DNA from: Cacajao melanocephalus
Lineage: Eukaryota > Chordata > Mammalia > Primates > Pitheciidae
Direction: 5' to 3'
Assembly (NCBI GenBank): GCA_963573385.1
Contig: CAUYLG010022041.1
Coordinates: 1-64,000, forward strand
Length of the DNA stretch: 64,000 nt
Below are positions 1 through 12,429 of the stretch, one piece after another. Below the pieces are notes generated by a model. That model was not told where the DNA came from. It made no database searches and saw only the letters and a program-made list of their open reading frames with translations. The position numbers were made by a program, and so were the translations under genes. Within the stretch, counting starts at the first letter, position 1. Each line of letters opens with the position of its first letter.

Positions 1-3000
1 CTTTATAATAAAACAATTTTTAATCCTTTGGATATATACCCGGTAATAGGATTGCTGGATCAAATGGAATTTCTATTCGTAGATCCTTGAGGAATCACCA
101 CACTGTCTTCCACAATGGTTGGACTAATTTACACTCCCACCATTAGTGGAAAAGTGTTCCTATTTCTCCACACTCTCTCCATCATGTTGTCTTCCAGATT
201 TTTTTAATGATCACCATTCTAACTGGCATGAGATGGTATTTCAATGTCGTTTTGATTTGCATTTCTCTAATGACCAGTGATGGTGAGCATTTTTTCATGT
301 TTGTTTGCCTCATATATGTCTTCTTTTGAAAAGTGTCTGTTCATATCCTTTGCCCACTTTTGAATGGGTTTGCTTGTTTTTTTCTTGTAAATCTGTTTTA
401 GTTCTTTGTAGATTCTGGATATTAGCCCTTTGTCAGAGGGGTAGATTGCAAAAATTTTTTCCCATTCTGTTGGTTGCTGCTTCATTCTAACAACTGTTTC
501 TTTTGCCGTGAAGAAGCTGCGGAGTTTGATTAGGTCCCATTTGTCTATTTTGGATTTGTTGCCAATGCTTTTGGTGTTTTGGTCATGAAGTCCTGGCCTA
601 CACCTATGTCCAGAATGGTTTTGCCTAGGTTTTCTTCTAGGGTTTTTATGGTGTTAGGTCTTATGTTTAAGTCTTTAATCCATCTGGAGTTAATTTTAGT
701 GTAAGGTGTCAGGAAAGGGTCCAGTTTCTGATTTCTGCACATGGCTACCCAGTTTTCCCAACACCATTTATTAAACAGGGAATCCTTTCTCCGTTGCTTG
801 TTTTTGTCAGGTTTGTCAAAGATCAGATGGTTGTAGAGGGGTGGTGTTGCCTCTGAGGCCTCTGTTCTGTACCTTTGGTCTGTATCTCTGTTTTGGTACC
901 AGTACCATTGCTGTTTTGATTACTGTAGCCTTGTAGTATAGTTTGAAGTCAAGTAGCATGATGCCTCCAGCTTTGTTCTCTTTGCTTAGTATTGACTTGC
1001 CTATGTGGGCTCTCTTTTGGTTCCGTATGAAGTTTAAGGTGTTTTTTTCTAGTTCTGTGAAGAAGGTCATTGGTAGCTTGATGGGGATAGCATAGAATCT
1101 ATAAATTACTTTGGGCAGTTTGGCCATTTTCACAATATTGACTCTTCTTAACCATGAGCAGGAAATGTTTTTCCATCTGTTTGTATCCTCTCTTATTTCC
1201 TTGAGCAGTGGTTTGTAGTTCTCCTTGAAGAGATCCTTTACATCCTTTGTTAGTTGTATTCCTAGGTATTTTATTCTCTTTGTAGCAATTGTGAATGGGA
1301 GTTTGTTCTTGATTTGGCTCTCTTTAAGTCTGTTATTGGTGTATAGGAATGCTTGTGATTTTTGTGCATTGATTTTATATCCTGAGACTTTGCTGAAGTT
1401 GCTTATCAGTTTCAGGGGATTTTGGGCTGAGACGATGGGGTCTTCTAAATATACAATTATATCATCTGCAAATAGAGACAATTAGACTTCCTCTTTCATA
1501 TTTGAATACCCTTTATTTCTTTTTCTTGCCTGATTGCTCTGGCTAGAACTGCCAATACTATATTGAATAGGAGTGGTGAGAGAGGGCATCCTTGTCTAGT
1601 GCCAGATTTGAAAGGGAATGCTTCCTGTTTTTGCCCATGTAGTATGATATTGGCTGTGGGTTTGTCATAAATAGCTTTTATTTTGAGGAACGTTCCATTG
1701 ATACCTAGTTTATTGAGAGTTTTTAGCATAAAGGGCTGTTGAATTTTGTCAAAGTCTACTGAGATAGACTATTGAGATAATCATGTGGTTTCTGTCTTTG
1801 GTTCGGTTTATGGTGAATTACATTTATAGACTTGCATATGTTGAACCAGACTTGCATCCCCAGGTTGAAGCCTACTTTATTGTGATGGATAAGCTTTTTG
1901 ATGTGCTATTGAAATTGGTTTGCCAGTATTTTATTGAAGATTTTTGCATCTATGTTCATCATGGATATTGGCCTGAAGTTTTCTTTTCTTGTTGAGTCTC
2001 TGCCGGGTTTTGGTATCAGGATGATGTTGGTCTCACAAAATGATTTGGGAAGGATTCCCTCTTTTTGGATTGTTTGGAATAGTTTCAGAAGGAGTGGTAC
2101 CAGCTCTTCTTTGCACGTCTGGTAGAATTCGGCTGTGAACCCATCTGGACCTGGGCTTTTTTTTTTGGTTGGTAGGCTATTAATTGCTGCCTCAACTTCA
2201 GCCCTTGTTATTGTTCTATTCCGGGTTTCAACTTCTTCCTGGTTTAGGTTTGGGAGGATGCAAATGTCCAGGAATTTGTCCATTTCTTCCAAGTTTACTG
2301 GTTTAAGTGCATAGAGTTGTTTGTAGTAATCTCTGATGGTACTTTGTATTTCTGTGGAATCGGTGGTGATATCCCGTTTATCATTTTTTTATTGCATCTA
2401 TTTGATTCTTCTCTCTTTTCTTTTTTATTAATGTGGCTAGTGGTCTATTTTGTTGATCTTTTCAAAAAAACCGGCTCCTGGATTTATTGATTTTTTTGAA
2501 GGATTTTTTATGTCTCTATCTCCTTCAGTTCTGCCCAGATCTTAGTTATTTCTTGTCTTCTGCTAGCTTTTGAGTTTTTTGGATCTTGTTCCTCTAGCTC
2601 TTTCAATTTTGACAATAGGGTGTCGATTTTAGATCTTTCCTTGCTTCTCATGTGGGAATTTATTGCTATAAATTTCCCTCTAGACACTGCTTTAAATGTG
2701 TCCCAGAGATCCTGGTATGTTGTATCTTCGTTCTCACTGGTTTTGAAGAACATCTTTATTTCTGCCTTCATTTCATCATTTATCCAGTCAACATTCAAGA
2801 GACAGTTGTTCAGTTTCCATGACATTGTGCACTTCTGAGTTAGTTTTTAAATCCTGAGTTCTAATTTGATTGCACTGTGGTCTGAGAGACTGTTTGTTAT
2901 GATTTCCATTCTTTTGGATTTGCTGAGGAGGGACTTACTTCAAATTTGTCATCAATTTTAGAGTAGGTGTGATGTGGAGCTTATAAGAATGTATATTCTG

Positions 3001-3583
3001 TGGATTTGTGGGGCGGGGTGGAGAGTTCTGTAAATGTCTATTAGGTTTGCTTGGTCCAGGTCTGAATTCAAGTTCTGGACATCCTTGTTAATTTTCTATC
3101 TCGTTGATCTGTCTAATATTGACAGGGGGGTGTTAAAGTCTCCCACTATTATTGTGTGGGACTCTAAGTCTTTCTGTAGGTCGTTAAGAATTTGCTTTAT
3201 GTGCATGGGTACTCCTGTATTGGGTGTGTATATATTTAGGATCGTTAGCTCTTCTTATTGCATTGATCCTTTTACCATTATGTAATGCCATTCTTTTTCT
3301 CTTCTGATCTTTGTTGGTTTAAGGTCTATTTTATCGGAGACTAGGATTGCAACTCTTGCTTTTTCTTTTTTTTTTTTGCTCTCCATTTGCTTGGTAGATC
3401 TTCCTCCATCCCTTTATTTTGAGCCTATGTGTATCCTTGCATATGAGATGGGTTTCCTGGATACAGCACACTGATGGGTTTTGACTTTTTTATCCAATTT
3501 GCCAGTCTGTGTCTTTTGATTGGGGCATTTAGTCCATTTACATTTAAGGTTAATATTGTTATGTGTGAATTTGATCCTGCCAT
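1..3583 (-). pseudogene. L1 ORF2 (endonuclease-reverse transcriptase) remnant, 3' part cut by window edge
   Basis: ORF2p nicks target DNA (APE-type endonuclease) and reverse-transcribes L1 RNA. The start MAGSNSHITILT is at 3583. The endonuclease motif QETHL is readable near 3470 but out of frame with the start, so a frameshift lies just upstream. The RT domain is recognisable in pieces: [13 protein letters not shown] (about 2155-2115), [16 protein letters not shown] (about 1600-1550), and the catalytic FADD box at 1472-1461, followed by [13 protein letters not shown]. Open stretches at 2825-2508, 2292-1906, 1729-1496, 1481-816, 742-545 and 485-267 are separated by stops or frame shifts. About 1,190 of roughly 1,275 codons fall inside the window. 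It is non-functional. Confidence 0.92.
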
Positions 3584-3644
3584 TCTGATGCTAGCTGGTT
3601 GTTTTGCCCATTAGTTGACACAGTTTCTTCATGGTCAATGGTCT

Positions 3645-4668
3645 TTACCATTTGGTATGTTTTTGGAGGGTCTGGTACTGGTTGTTCCTTTCCTTGTTTA
3701 GTGCTTCTTTCAGGAGCTCTTGTAAGGCAGGCCTGGTAGTGATGACATCTCTGAGCAATTGTTTGTTTGTAAAGAATTTTATTTCTCCTCCCCTTATGAA
3801 GCTTCATTTGGCTGGATATGAAATTCTAGGTTGAAAGTTCTTTTTTTTTAGGATGTTGAATATTGGCCCCAACTTTCTTCCTGGCTTGTAGGGTTTCTGC
3901 TGAGAGATCAGCTGTGAGTCTGATGGGCTTCCCTTTGTGGGTAACCCAACCTTTCTCTCTGGCTTCCCTTAGCATTTTTTCCTTTATTTCAACCCTGGTG
4001 AATCTGACAATTATGTGCCTTGGGGTTGCTCTTCTTGAGGAATATCTTTGTGGTTTTCTCTGTATTTCTGACTCTTGAATATATTGGCCTGCCTTGCTAG
4101 ATTGGGGAATTTCTCCTGGATAATATCGTGAAGAGTGTTTTCCAGCTTGGAATCATTCTCTCCGTCACATTCAGGTACACCTATCAAATATAGATTAGGT
4201 CTTTTCACATAATTCCATGTTTCTCGGAGGCTTTGTTAATTTATTTTCACGCTTTTTTCTCTAATATTGCCTTCTTGTTTTATTTCATTGAGTTTAACTT
4301 CACTCTCTGATTTCCTTTCTTCTGCTTGGTCAATTCAGCTATTGAAACTTGTGTATGTTTCGTGAAATTCTTGTGTTTTTCAGCTACATCAATTCATTTA
4401 TATTCTTCTCTAAGCTGTTTATTCTTGTTAGCATTTTGTCAGAACTTTTTTCAAGGTTCTTAGTTTCTTTGCATTGGGTTAGAACATGTTCTTTTGGCTC
4501 AGAGAAGTGTGTGATTACCCACTTTCTGAAGCCTGTTTCTGTCAATTCATCAGACTCATTCTCCATCCAACCTTGTTCTCTTGGTGGTGAAGAGTTGCGA
4601 TCCCTTGGAGGAGGAGAGCCATTCAGGTTTTGGGTGTTTTCATCCTTTTTGAGCTGGTTTCTTCCCGT
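3645..4668 (-). pseudogene. L1 ORF1 (RNA-binding protein) remnant
   Basis: ORF1p is the trimeric RNA-binding chaperone of LINE-1 RNPs: coiled coil, RRM, C-terminal domain. The frame is recognisable from the residues beginning MENESDELTETGF (4566 downward) and from the RRM-region segment RPNLYLIGVPECDG (about 4205). The expected initiator, 34 codons upstream and in frame, reads ACG (plus-strand CGT at 4666-4668), so the first in-frame Met is at 4566. Stops and frame breaks lie between 4384 and 4208. The end is also odd: the frame open from 3807 runs past the usual stop region, through TYQMVKTIDHEE, to 3559. An isolated TAA lies at 3645-3647 in another frame. The end coordinate is set by position relative to ORF2 and is approximate. 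Confidence 0.8.
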
Positions 4669-5838
4669 CTTTGTGGATTTATCTACCTATAGTCTTTGTA
4701 GTTGGTGACTTTCAGATGGGTTCTCTGAGTGGACATCCTTTTTGTTGATGATGAAGTTATTTCTTTCTGTTTTTCAATTTTCCTTCTAACAGTCAGGCCC
4801 CTCTGCTGTAGGACTGCTGGAGGTCCACTCCTGACACTGCTTGCATGGGGATCACCTGCAGTGGCTGCAGAAAAGTAAGGGTTGCTGCCAGTTTCTTCTT
4901 CTCTTATCTTTGTCCCAAAAGAATACCTGCCGGATGTCAGCCTGAGCTCTCCTTTGTGAGGTATCTCTTTAGATATATGGGGGTTGGGGAGCTGCTTGAG
5001 GAGACAGTCTGTCCCTTATATTAGCTCAAGTGCTGAGCTGTGAGCTCTGTTGTTCTGTTCAGAGCTGCTGAGCAGGTTCGTTTAAGTCTGCTGCAGCAGA
5101 ACTCATAACCACCGTTTTTTCCCAGGTGCTCTGTCTTGGAAAGGTGTGGCTTTATTTATAAGTTCCTGACATGCTGCTGCCTTTTTTCAGAGATGCCCTG
5201 CCCAGCGAGGAGGTGGCCTAGTCGCAGTCTCCCAGCAGAGGTATTGCTGCGCTGCCCTTGCCTCTGCCCAGCTGCTGTGTGAACTTCCTTATGGGTTTTT
5301 TTAAAGAGGTATACTTAGAGCTGCCTCAGTAATGGCAGTCTGCCTCAATAACTGCAGACTTTCTCTGTAATGGCAGACTGCCTCAGTATTCCCGGATTGC
5401 CTCAGTAATGGTGGACTGCCTTGGTAATGGCGGACACCCATACTCCCACAGAGCTGGACTCTCCTGGGTCCAGCTGTGCTTGCTGTGAAACTCTCAATCC
5501 AGAGTGTTTCAGATTGCTGGTCTTTGCGGGGGTGGGACCTGCCAAGCCAGATCACCTGGCTCTCTGTTTCAGCCCCCCTTTTTTCAGTTGAGTGGGTGAC
5601 TTTGTCTCCCAGGCATTCCATGGGCCAGTTGAAACAGCCACCCAGATTTGTGTGAGTTTTTGTAAAGAGACCTGCTGTGTCAGCCGTACTGGAGACTCGT
5701 GGCACTTTGTGGCACAGGAGTCTCCTGCTCTGTGGGCAGTAAATACTTGTTTGGAAATGCCTTGATCACTCATCCTCTGTATTCTCGCTGGGAACTGCAC
5801 TGTAGAGCTGTTCCTATTCAGCCATCTTTGTTTTTCTC
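4669..5838 (-). promoter_or_regulatory. L1 5' UTR (internal promoter region)
   Basis: This is the stretch between the L1 5' tip and the ORF1 start. In L1 this region carries an internal RNA polymerase II promoter and an antisense promoter. A YY1-type core (AGCCATCTTTG on the plus strand, 5820-5830) sits at the extreme 5' end, where L1 keeps its YY1 site for start-site placement. An imperfect internal repeat with the theme 'cctcagtaatggcagactg' recurs at about 5322-5430. Old age and CpG loss make present activity unlikely. Confidence 0.8.
5322..5432. repeat. Short imperfect tandem repeat in L1 5' UTR
   Basis: About five imperfect copies of a roughly 20-22 base unit with the theme gcctcagtaatggcagact follow one another. 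They probably arose by slippage in or before this L1 5' UTR copy. No function is implied. Confidence 0.6.
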
Positions 5839-6197
5839 ACTGTTGTATTGATTTTATTATGATTTCTTTCAGTGTTAACATACTTTTTTTTTTTTTTTTT
5901 TTTTACTATTTCCTACCAGTTTTAAGTGTAAAGTTTGGTAGTAATGTTGTGTTCTTTCTTCTCCTTTCATCCCTCTACCATGCCACCCTTCCCAGACTCT
6001 GGTAATCACCATTCTATTCTTTATCTTCATGAGATCCAGTTTCTTGGCTCCCACATATGAGTGAGAACATGAGATATTTGTCTTTTTGTGCCTAGCTTAT
6101 TTCGCTTAACCTAATGACCTCCAGTTCTATCCACATTGCAGCAAATAACATGTTTCACTATTTTTTTTTCTTATTGTCAAGTAGTTTACTATTATAT

Positions 6198-6545
6198 ATA
6201 TTGGGAAAATACTTCAGGACATTGGTCTAGGCAAAGGCATAGACAACTAAAACAAAAATAGACAAATGGGATTATATTCAATGAAATAGTTTATCTTATA
6301 TATATCAAGTGGCACATGTATTCCACATTAAATATAAAAGCAAAAAAGCTGGAGGCATTATGCCACCTGACTTCAAACTGTACTACAAGGCAGCTATCAT
6401 AACCAAAGTAGCATAGTATTGGCATAAAACAGAAACACAGACCAATGAAACAAGAAAATCCAGAAATAAATCAGTGTATTTGTACCCAACTGATTTTTGA
6501 CAAAGATGCCAAGAACATAACTGAGGACAGTACCCCATTATTTGA
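6198..6545 (+). mobile_element. Two plus-strand L1 ORF2 fragments in scrambled order inside the L1M
   Basis: About 6198-6290 reads as plus-strand ORF2 (ggacattggtctaggcaaag, then aaaatagacaaatgggatta). About 6345-6540 also reads plus-strand ORF2 (aaagctggaggcattatgcc, then aactgatttttgacaaagat). The surrounding L1M is on the minus strand. In the L1 at 1-5838 the 'KAGGIM' segment precedes the 'DIG' segment, whereas here they are swapped. The block replaces a few bases between two otherwise adjacent minus-strand segments and ends in a (TG)n tract. Confidence 0.75.
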
Positions 6546-6579
6546 TGTGTGTGTGTGTGTGTGTGTCTCTGTGTGTGTA
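6545..6579. repeat. (TG)n microsatellite, interrupted
   Basis: About 35 bases of TG repeats with a central TCTC interruption, at the right edge of the scrambled L1 block. The minus-strand L1M has a short TG/TA tract at this place, which probably seeded the expansion. Confidence 0.85.
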
Positions 6580-7897
6580 TATCACACTGCCTTTATTCAT
6601 CCATAGGTGGACACTAAGGTTGATTCCGTATCTTTGTTATTTTGAATAGTGCCGTGATAAAACATAGCACTATTGCAAGTATCTCTTTTATATACTGATT
6701 TCTTTTCCTTGGGGTAAATACCCAGTGGTGGCACTGCTGGGTTGTACAGTAGTTCTATAGTTTTCGAGATATAGCCATACTGTTCTCCATAGGAGTTGTA
6801 CTAATTTACATTCCCACCATAACTGTATAAGATATTCCTTTTCTCTGCATCCTTATTTTAGTAATAGCCATTTTAACAGATGTAATCTGATCTCTCACTG
6901 TGGTTTTGATTTGTATTTCCCTGGTGATTAGTGGTGTTGAGCATTTTTTCTTACATCTGTTGGCTATTTATATGTCTTCCCTCTTGAGAAATGTCTATTC
7001 ATATCCTTTGCCCACTTTTCAATGGGATTATTTGTTTTCCTAACTGTTGAATTATTTGATTTCCTTATGTATTACTAAATATTATACATTTTTGGAATAA
7101 TAGTTTGCAAATATTTTCTCCTGATCAGGTTTTCTCTTCAGTTTGTGGATTGTTTTCTTTGCTGTGCAGAGGCTGTTTAGTTGAGTATAGCCCTATTTGT
7201 CTATTTTTGTTTTGTTTGTCTGTGCTTTTACCTAGACCAATGTCCTAAATTATTTTCCCTGTTTTTTTCTAGTAATTTTGAAGTTTTGTGTCTTTTATTT
7301 AAGTCTTTCTTCTATCTTGTGTTTGTTTTTGTATATGGCAAGAGATAAGGGTCCAGTTTTGTTATTCTGTGTATGGATGTCCAATATTTCCAGCTCCATT
7401 TATTGAACTGGGTGTCCTGTCTTCAGTGTATGTTCTTGGCACATTGGATAAAAATAAGTTTAAATACACTGATTTATTTCTAGATTTTCTGCTGTTTCAT
7501 GGGTCTATGTTTTGTTTTTCATATAAATACCATGCTATTTTGGTTATGATATCCTTGTAGTATAGTTTGAAGTTAGGTGGTATGATGCCTCCAGATTTTT
7601 TGCTTTTTTATTTTTTCTCAGGGTTGCTTTAAGTATTTGGGTTCTTTTTTGGTTCCATACAAATTTTAGACTTGTTTTTTCTAATTCTGTGAGAAAGCAT
7701 TGTTGGTATTTTGGTAGGAATTACATTAAATCTGTAGATTGCTGTGGGAAGGATGGTCATTTTAACTATATTGACTCTTTTGATCCATGAGCGTGATATG
7801 CCTTTCCATTTGTTTGTATCATCTTCAATTACTTTCATCAGTGCGTTATAGCTTCCTCGTAGAGATTTTCACCTCCTTGGTTAAATTTATTTCTAAG

Positions 7898-8250
7898 TGT
7901 ATTAGTCCATTTTCATGCTGCTGATAAAGACATACCCAAGACTCAGCATAAAAGAGGCTTATTTGGACTTACAGTTCCACATGGCAGGGGAGACATCAGA
8001 ATTATGGTGGAAAGTGAAAGGCACTTCTTACATGGTGGCAGCAAGAGAAAATTAGGAAGAAACAAAAGTGAAAACCCCTGATAAACCCATCAAATCTCAT
8101 GAGACTTATTCACTATCATGAGAATAGCACGAGAAAGACTGGCTCCCATCAATCAGTTACGTCCCCCTGGGTCCCTCCCACAACACATGGGGATTCTGGG
8201 ATATACAGCTCAAATTGAGATTTGGGTGAGGACACAGCCAAACCGTATCA
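7898..8250 (-). mobile_element. Solo MaLR LTR (THE1/MST-like) inserted in L1M
   Basis: The block starts tgtattagtccattttcat and ends accgtatca on the plus strand, which is the inverse of a MaLR LTR (TGATATGG...AATACA). It is 353 bp, typical of THE1/MST LTRs. A 5-bp target duplication is visible: CTAAG (7893-7897) and CTAGG (8251-8255), with one mismatch from age. No internal region is present, so it is a solo LTR left by LTR-LTR recombination. It lies within the ORF2 RT region of the L1M and is therefore younger than that L1. Confidence 0.9.
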
Positions 8251-9131
8251 CTAGGTATTTTTTAATAGCTTTTGTAAATGGGATTGCCTTCTTGTTTTTT
8301 TTTCCTGTCTAGTTTATTATTGGTATACAGAAATGCTACTGATTTTTTTATGTTGATGTTTTATCCTACAACTTTACTGAATTTATTTATCAGATCTGAG
8401 AGTTTTTTGGTCTTTAGGATTCTCTACATATGAGATCATATCATCAAGAGAGGAACAATTTAATTTTCTCTTTTCCATGTGGAAAGCTTTTATTTCTTGC
8501 CCAATTGCTGTGGCTAGGACGTCCAGTAGTATATTATATATGAGTGGTGAGAGTGGACATCTTGTCTTATTCCAGTTTTCATTCTATAATTTTACATTTG
8601 ATGTTAGCTGTGGGTTTGTCACCCATGACCTTTATTATTTTGAGATATGTTATTTCTATGCCTGTGTTCTTTCTGTGCATTTTAATCATGAAGGAATGTT
8701 GAATTTTATAAAATGCTTTCTATGTTAATTAAGATGATCATATAGTTTTTGCCCTTCCTTCTATAATGTAATGGGTCACGTTTATTGACTTGTATATATT
8801 GGGTTATTCATACATCCCTGAGAAAATTTTCACTTCATCATGATGTATTATTATTATTTTTCTTGATGTGCTGTTGGATTTGGTTTGCTGGTATTTTGTT
8901 AAGGATTTTTGTGTCTATGCTCATTAGAGATATTGCTATGCAGTTATCTTTGTGTGTCCTTAGCTGGTGGTAGCAGAGTAATCTGGCCTCATAAAATGCA
9001 TTAGGGAGAATTACCTCCTCTTTAATTTTGTGGAATAGTTTGATCAGAAATGGTGTTAGTCATTGTTTAAAAGTTCAAAAAAAATTGGCAGTGAAGCCAT
9101 CTACTTCTGGACTTTTTATTTTTGGAAGACT

Positions 9132-9551
<420 letters not shown>

Positions 9552-9918
9552 TGATCTTGGTAGGTTATATGTTTCCAGGAATTTATCAGTTTTCTTTAGA
9601 TTTTCCAGTTTGTTAATGTATATATGTTCATAGTAGTCTTGGATAATCTTTTGTATTTCTGTGGTATTGACTGAAATGTTTTCTCTTTTTTTTCGGTTTT
9701 TGTTGTTGTTTATTTGGCTTTTCTTTCTTTTTTACACGGTTAATCTAGCAAGTGGTTTATTTTATGAATCTTTTCAGAAAACAAGTTTTCCTTTAATAAT
9801 CTTTTGCATTTTTTGAGTCTCTATTTAGTTCTTCTCTGATTTTTGTTATTTTTTACTTGGACTAATTTTGTGTTTAGTTTGTTGTTGCTTTTTAAGTTCC
9901 TTGAGGTGCATCATTATT

Positions 9919-10936
9919 TGAAATCTTTCTACTCTTTTTATGAGGCACTTATTGCTATAAACCTCCCTTTTAAAACTATGTTTATTATATCCCATAGGTT
10001 TTTGAATGTTGTAGTTTCAGTCTCATTTGTCTCATTTTTTAAAATAAATTTTCTCATTTTTTCTTTGACCCAGCAGTCATTTAGGAGTAGGTTGTTCAAT
10101 AATAGTTGTAGACTTTGACACTCCATTCTCAGTATTAAACAGGTTATCAAGGCAGAAAATTAAGAAAGAAACATTGAATTTAAACTGTACATTAGACTAA
10201 ATAGATTTAACACATATTTACAGAATATCCAATGTCTACAGAATGCACATCGTTCTCATTAGCACGTGTAACATGCTCCAGCATGGACCATGTATTACGT
10301 CATGAAATAAGACTTGACAAATCTTTTTCAAAATTGACATTGTATGAAATATCTTCTCAAACCACAGAGAAATAAAATTAAATCAATGGGAAGAGGAACT
10401 TTGAAAACTGTACAAATCTTGAAATCTTTCTACTTTTTTGATATAGCACTTCTTGCTCTAAACTTCCCTCATAGCACTACTTTTATTATATTCTATAGGT
10501 TTTCTTATGTTGTATATTCGTTTTCATTTGTTTCAATTTTAAAAAGACTTTTTTTCTTAATTTCTTCTTTGACCCAATGGTCATTTAGGAGCAGGTTTTA
10601 AAATTTCTGTGGATTTGTACAGTTTTCAAAGTTCCTCTTGGTATTGATTTCTAATTTTATTTCATTATGGTTTGAAAAGATACTTGATACAATGTCAATT
10701 TTGAAAAAAAAAATTGTCAAGGCTTATTTTCTGACCTAATACGTGATCTGTCTTGGAGAATGTTACATGTGCTGATGAGAATTATGTGCATTCTGTAGAC
10801 CTTGGATAAATGTTCTGTAAATATCTATTAAATCAATTTAGTCTAATGTGCAGTTTAAATCCAATGTTTCTTCTTTAATTTTCTGTCTCAATAACGTGTT
10901 GAATACTGAGAGTGTGGTGTCAAAGTCTACGACTGT
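9919..10936. repeat. Inverted duplication inside L1M: B1 - inverted A - B2 - A
   Basis: B1 (9919-10100) and B2 (10420-10611) are direct copies, both starting tgaaatctttctac and both containing tttgaccca..ggtcatttagga-like sequence. Between them, 10101-10418 reads as plus-strand ORF2 and is the reverse complement of A (10612-10936). For example, gaggaactttgaaaactgta at 10394 pairs with tacagttttcaaagttcctc at 10618. The two inverted arms are about 315-325 bp, highly similar by eye, around a 193-bp spacer. Confidence 0.85.
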
Positions 10937-11379
10937 TACTGAATTGGAGTCGGTCTGTCTCTTTATATCTAATACTGTTTGCTTTATATATCTGGATGCC
11001 CTAGTGGTGGGTGCATATATATTAATATTTATTATAACCTTTTGCTGACTTGATTCCTGTATCATTATATAATGAGCTTTTTTGTTTCCTTTTACTGTTT
11101 TTGAGTTAAAGTCTGTTTTATGTGATATAACTACTCCTGTTTATTTTTGGTTTCCATTTGCATAAAACATATTTTCCCATCTGTTTACTTTCAGCCTGTA
11201 TGTTTCTTCAGAGGTGAGATGTGGTTTTGGTAGGCAGCATACAGTGAGGTAATATTTATTTTATTTTATATTTTTTGTATCCATTCAGCCAGTCTATACA
11301 TTTTAAGTGGAAAGTTTAATCTGTTTACATTCAAATCTGTTATTGATATGTGAGGTGCCTGTCATTTTATCAAATGATT

Positions 11380-12420
11380 TCTAGTTGTTGTCTATATCTT
11401 TTCTTTCTGTCACTCTTAGTGTTTATTATTGTGCTTTAGTGGTTTTCTGTAGTGGTAATATTTGAGACTTTCCCTGTTTGTATATTTTCTTTACTAGTGG
11501 ATTTTACATTTTCATGTGTTTTCGTAATGGAAGATATTGTTCTTTTGCTTCCAGGTATAGGACTCCCTTAAGCATTTCTTGTAGAGCTGATCTAGTGATA
11601 ATGATGAATTCCTCAGCTTTTGTTTGACAGGGAAAGATGTTATTTCTTCTTCATTTATGAAGGATAACTTTGCTGGCCAAATATTCTTTAGCTGACTTTT
11701 TTTTTCCTCTCTCTTTTAGTACTTTGAAACTAACATCTCATTCTCTCTGGCTGATAAAGTTTCTACTGAGGAGTCTGCTACTGTAGTCTGATTGGGGGAT
11801 CCTTAAAGTAATTAGACCCTTTTCTCTTACTGCTTTTTTTTTTTTTCTTTTTGAGTTTGACTTTTGACAGTTTGACTATAATGTGCTGTGGAGACATTTT
11901 TTTCATTGTATCTGTTTGAGAATCTCTGAGGCTCTTCTATATAAATGTCTAAATATCTTGTTAGAGTTGGGAAGTTTCATTTATTATTTTATTAAATTGG
12001 TTTTCTAAGCCTTTTTCATTTTTTTCATTCTGAGACTCTAAAAATTCAAATATTTTGTTGCCTTATGTTCTCTCATATGTCATGTAGTCTTTGCTTACTC
12101 TTTTAAATTTATTTTTTCTTTATTTTTGCCTGACCGGGTTATTTAGAAAGAATTGCCTTCAAATTATGAGATTGTTTCTTCTGCTTAATCTAATCTATTA
12201 TTGAAGCTTTCAAATGTGTTTTCTATTTCATTTAATGAATTATTCAGTTCCAGAATTACTGTTTGGCATTTTTATGACACCTATCTCTTTGGTAGATTTT
12301 TCATTCATATTCCAAATTGTTTATGTTTTCTTTGTATTTTTTCAAGATTTTTTATATCTCACTGAGCTACTTTTAAATTGATACTTTGAATTACTTTTCT
12401 TGGATTTCATAACTTTTTTT
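11380..12420 (-). pseudogene. L1M ORF1 region, decayed
   Basis: This lies between the ORF2 start region (near 11350) and the 5' UTR of the older L1. The plus strand shows the antisense of typical ORF1 text, with pyrimidine-rich stretches and the motif 'tctactgaggagtctgctac'. No frame stays open for more than a few dozen codons. Boundaries are estimated from L1 layout. Confidence 0.5.
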
Positions 12421-12429
12421 TTAATTGAG

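Larger units (their letters stand above)
1..5838 (-). mobile_element. L1 LINE (L1PA-like), near full length, 3' end outside window
   Basis: Read on the minus strand, the order is 5' UTR (about 5838-4669), ORF1 (4668-3645), a short inter-ORF spacer, then ORF2 from 3583 running off the left edge. This is the layout of an autonomous LINE-1. The right end carries the L1 5' tip with a GATGGCTGAATAGGAACAGC-like sequence. The 5' UTR is about 1.17 kb, longer than in the youngest human L1, and ORF1 has an older N-terminal type, so an older L1PA subfamily is likely. All reading frames are interrupted, so it cannot mobilise itself. The last part of ORF2, the 3' UTR and the poly(A) lie outside the window, so the target duplication cannot be checked. 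Confidence 0.93.

Noticed and set aside
816..1481. 221-codon minus-strand ORF with reverse-transcriptase features as a stand-alone gene
   Set aside because: It is an internal piece of L1 ORF2, broken on both sides by stops or frame shifts.
5301..5800. Minus-strand ORFs of 134 and 82 codons near the L1 5' end
   Set aside because: They lie in the L1 5' UTR and its short tandem repeat, which is non-coding in L1.
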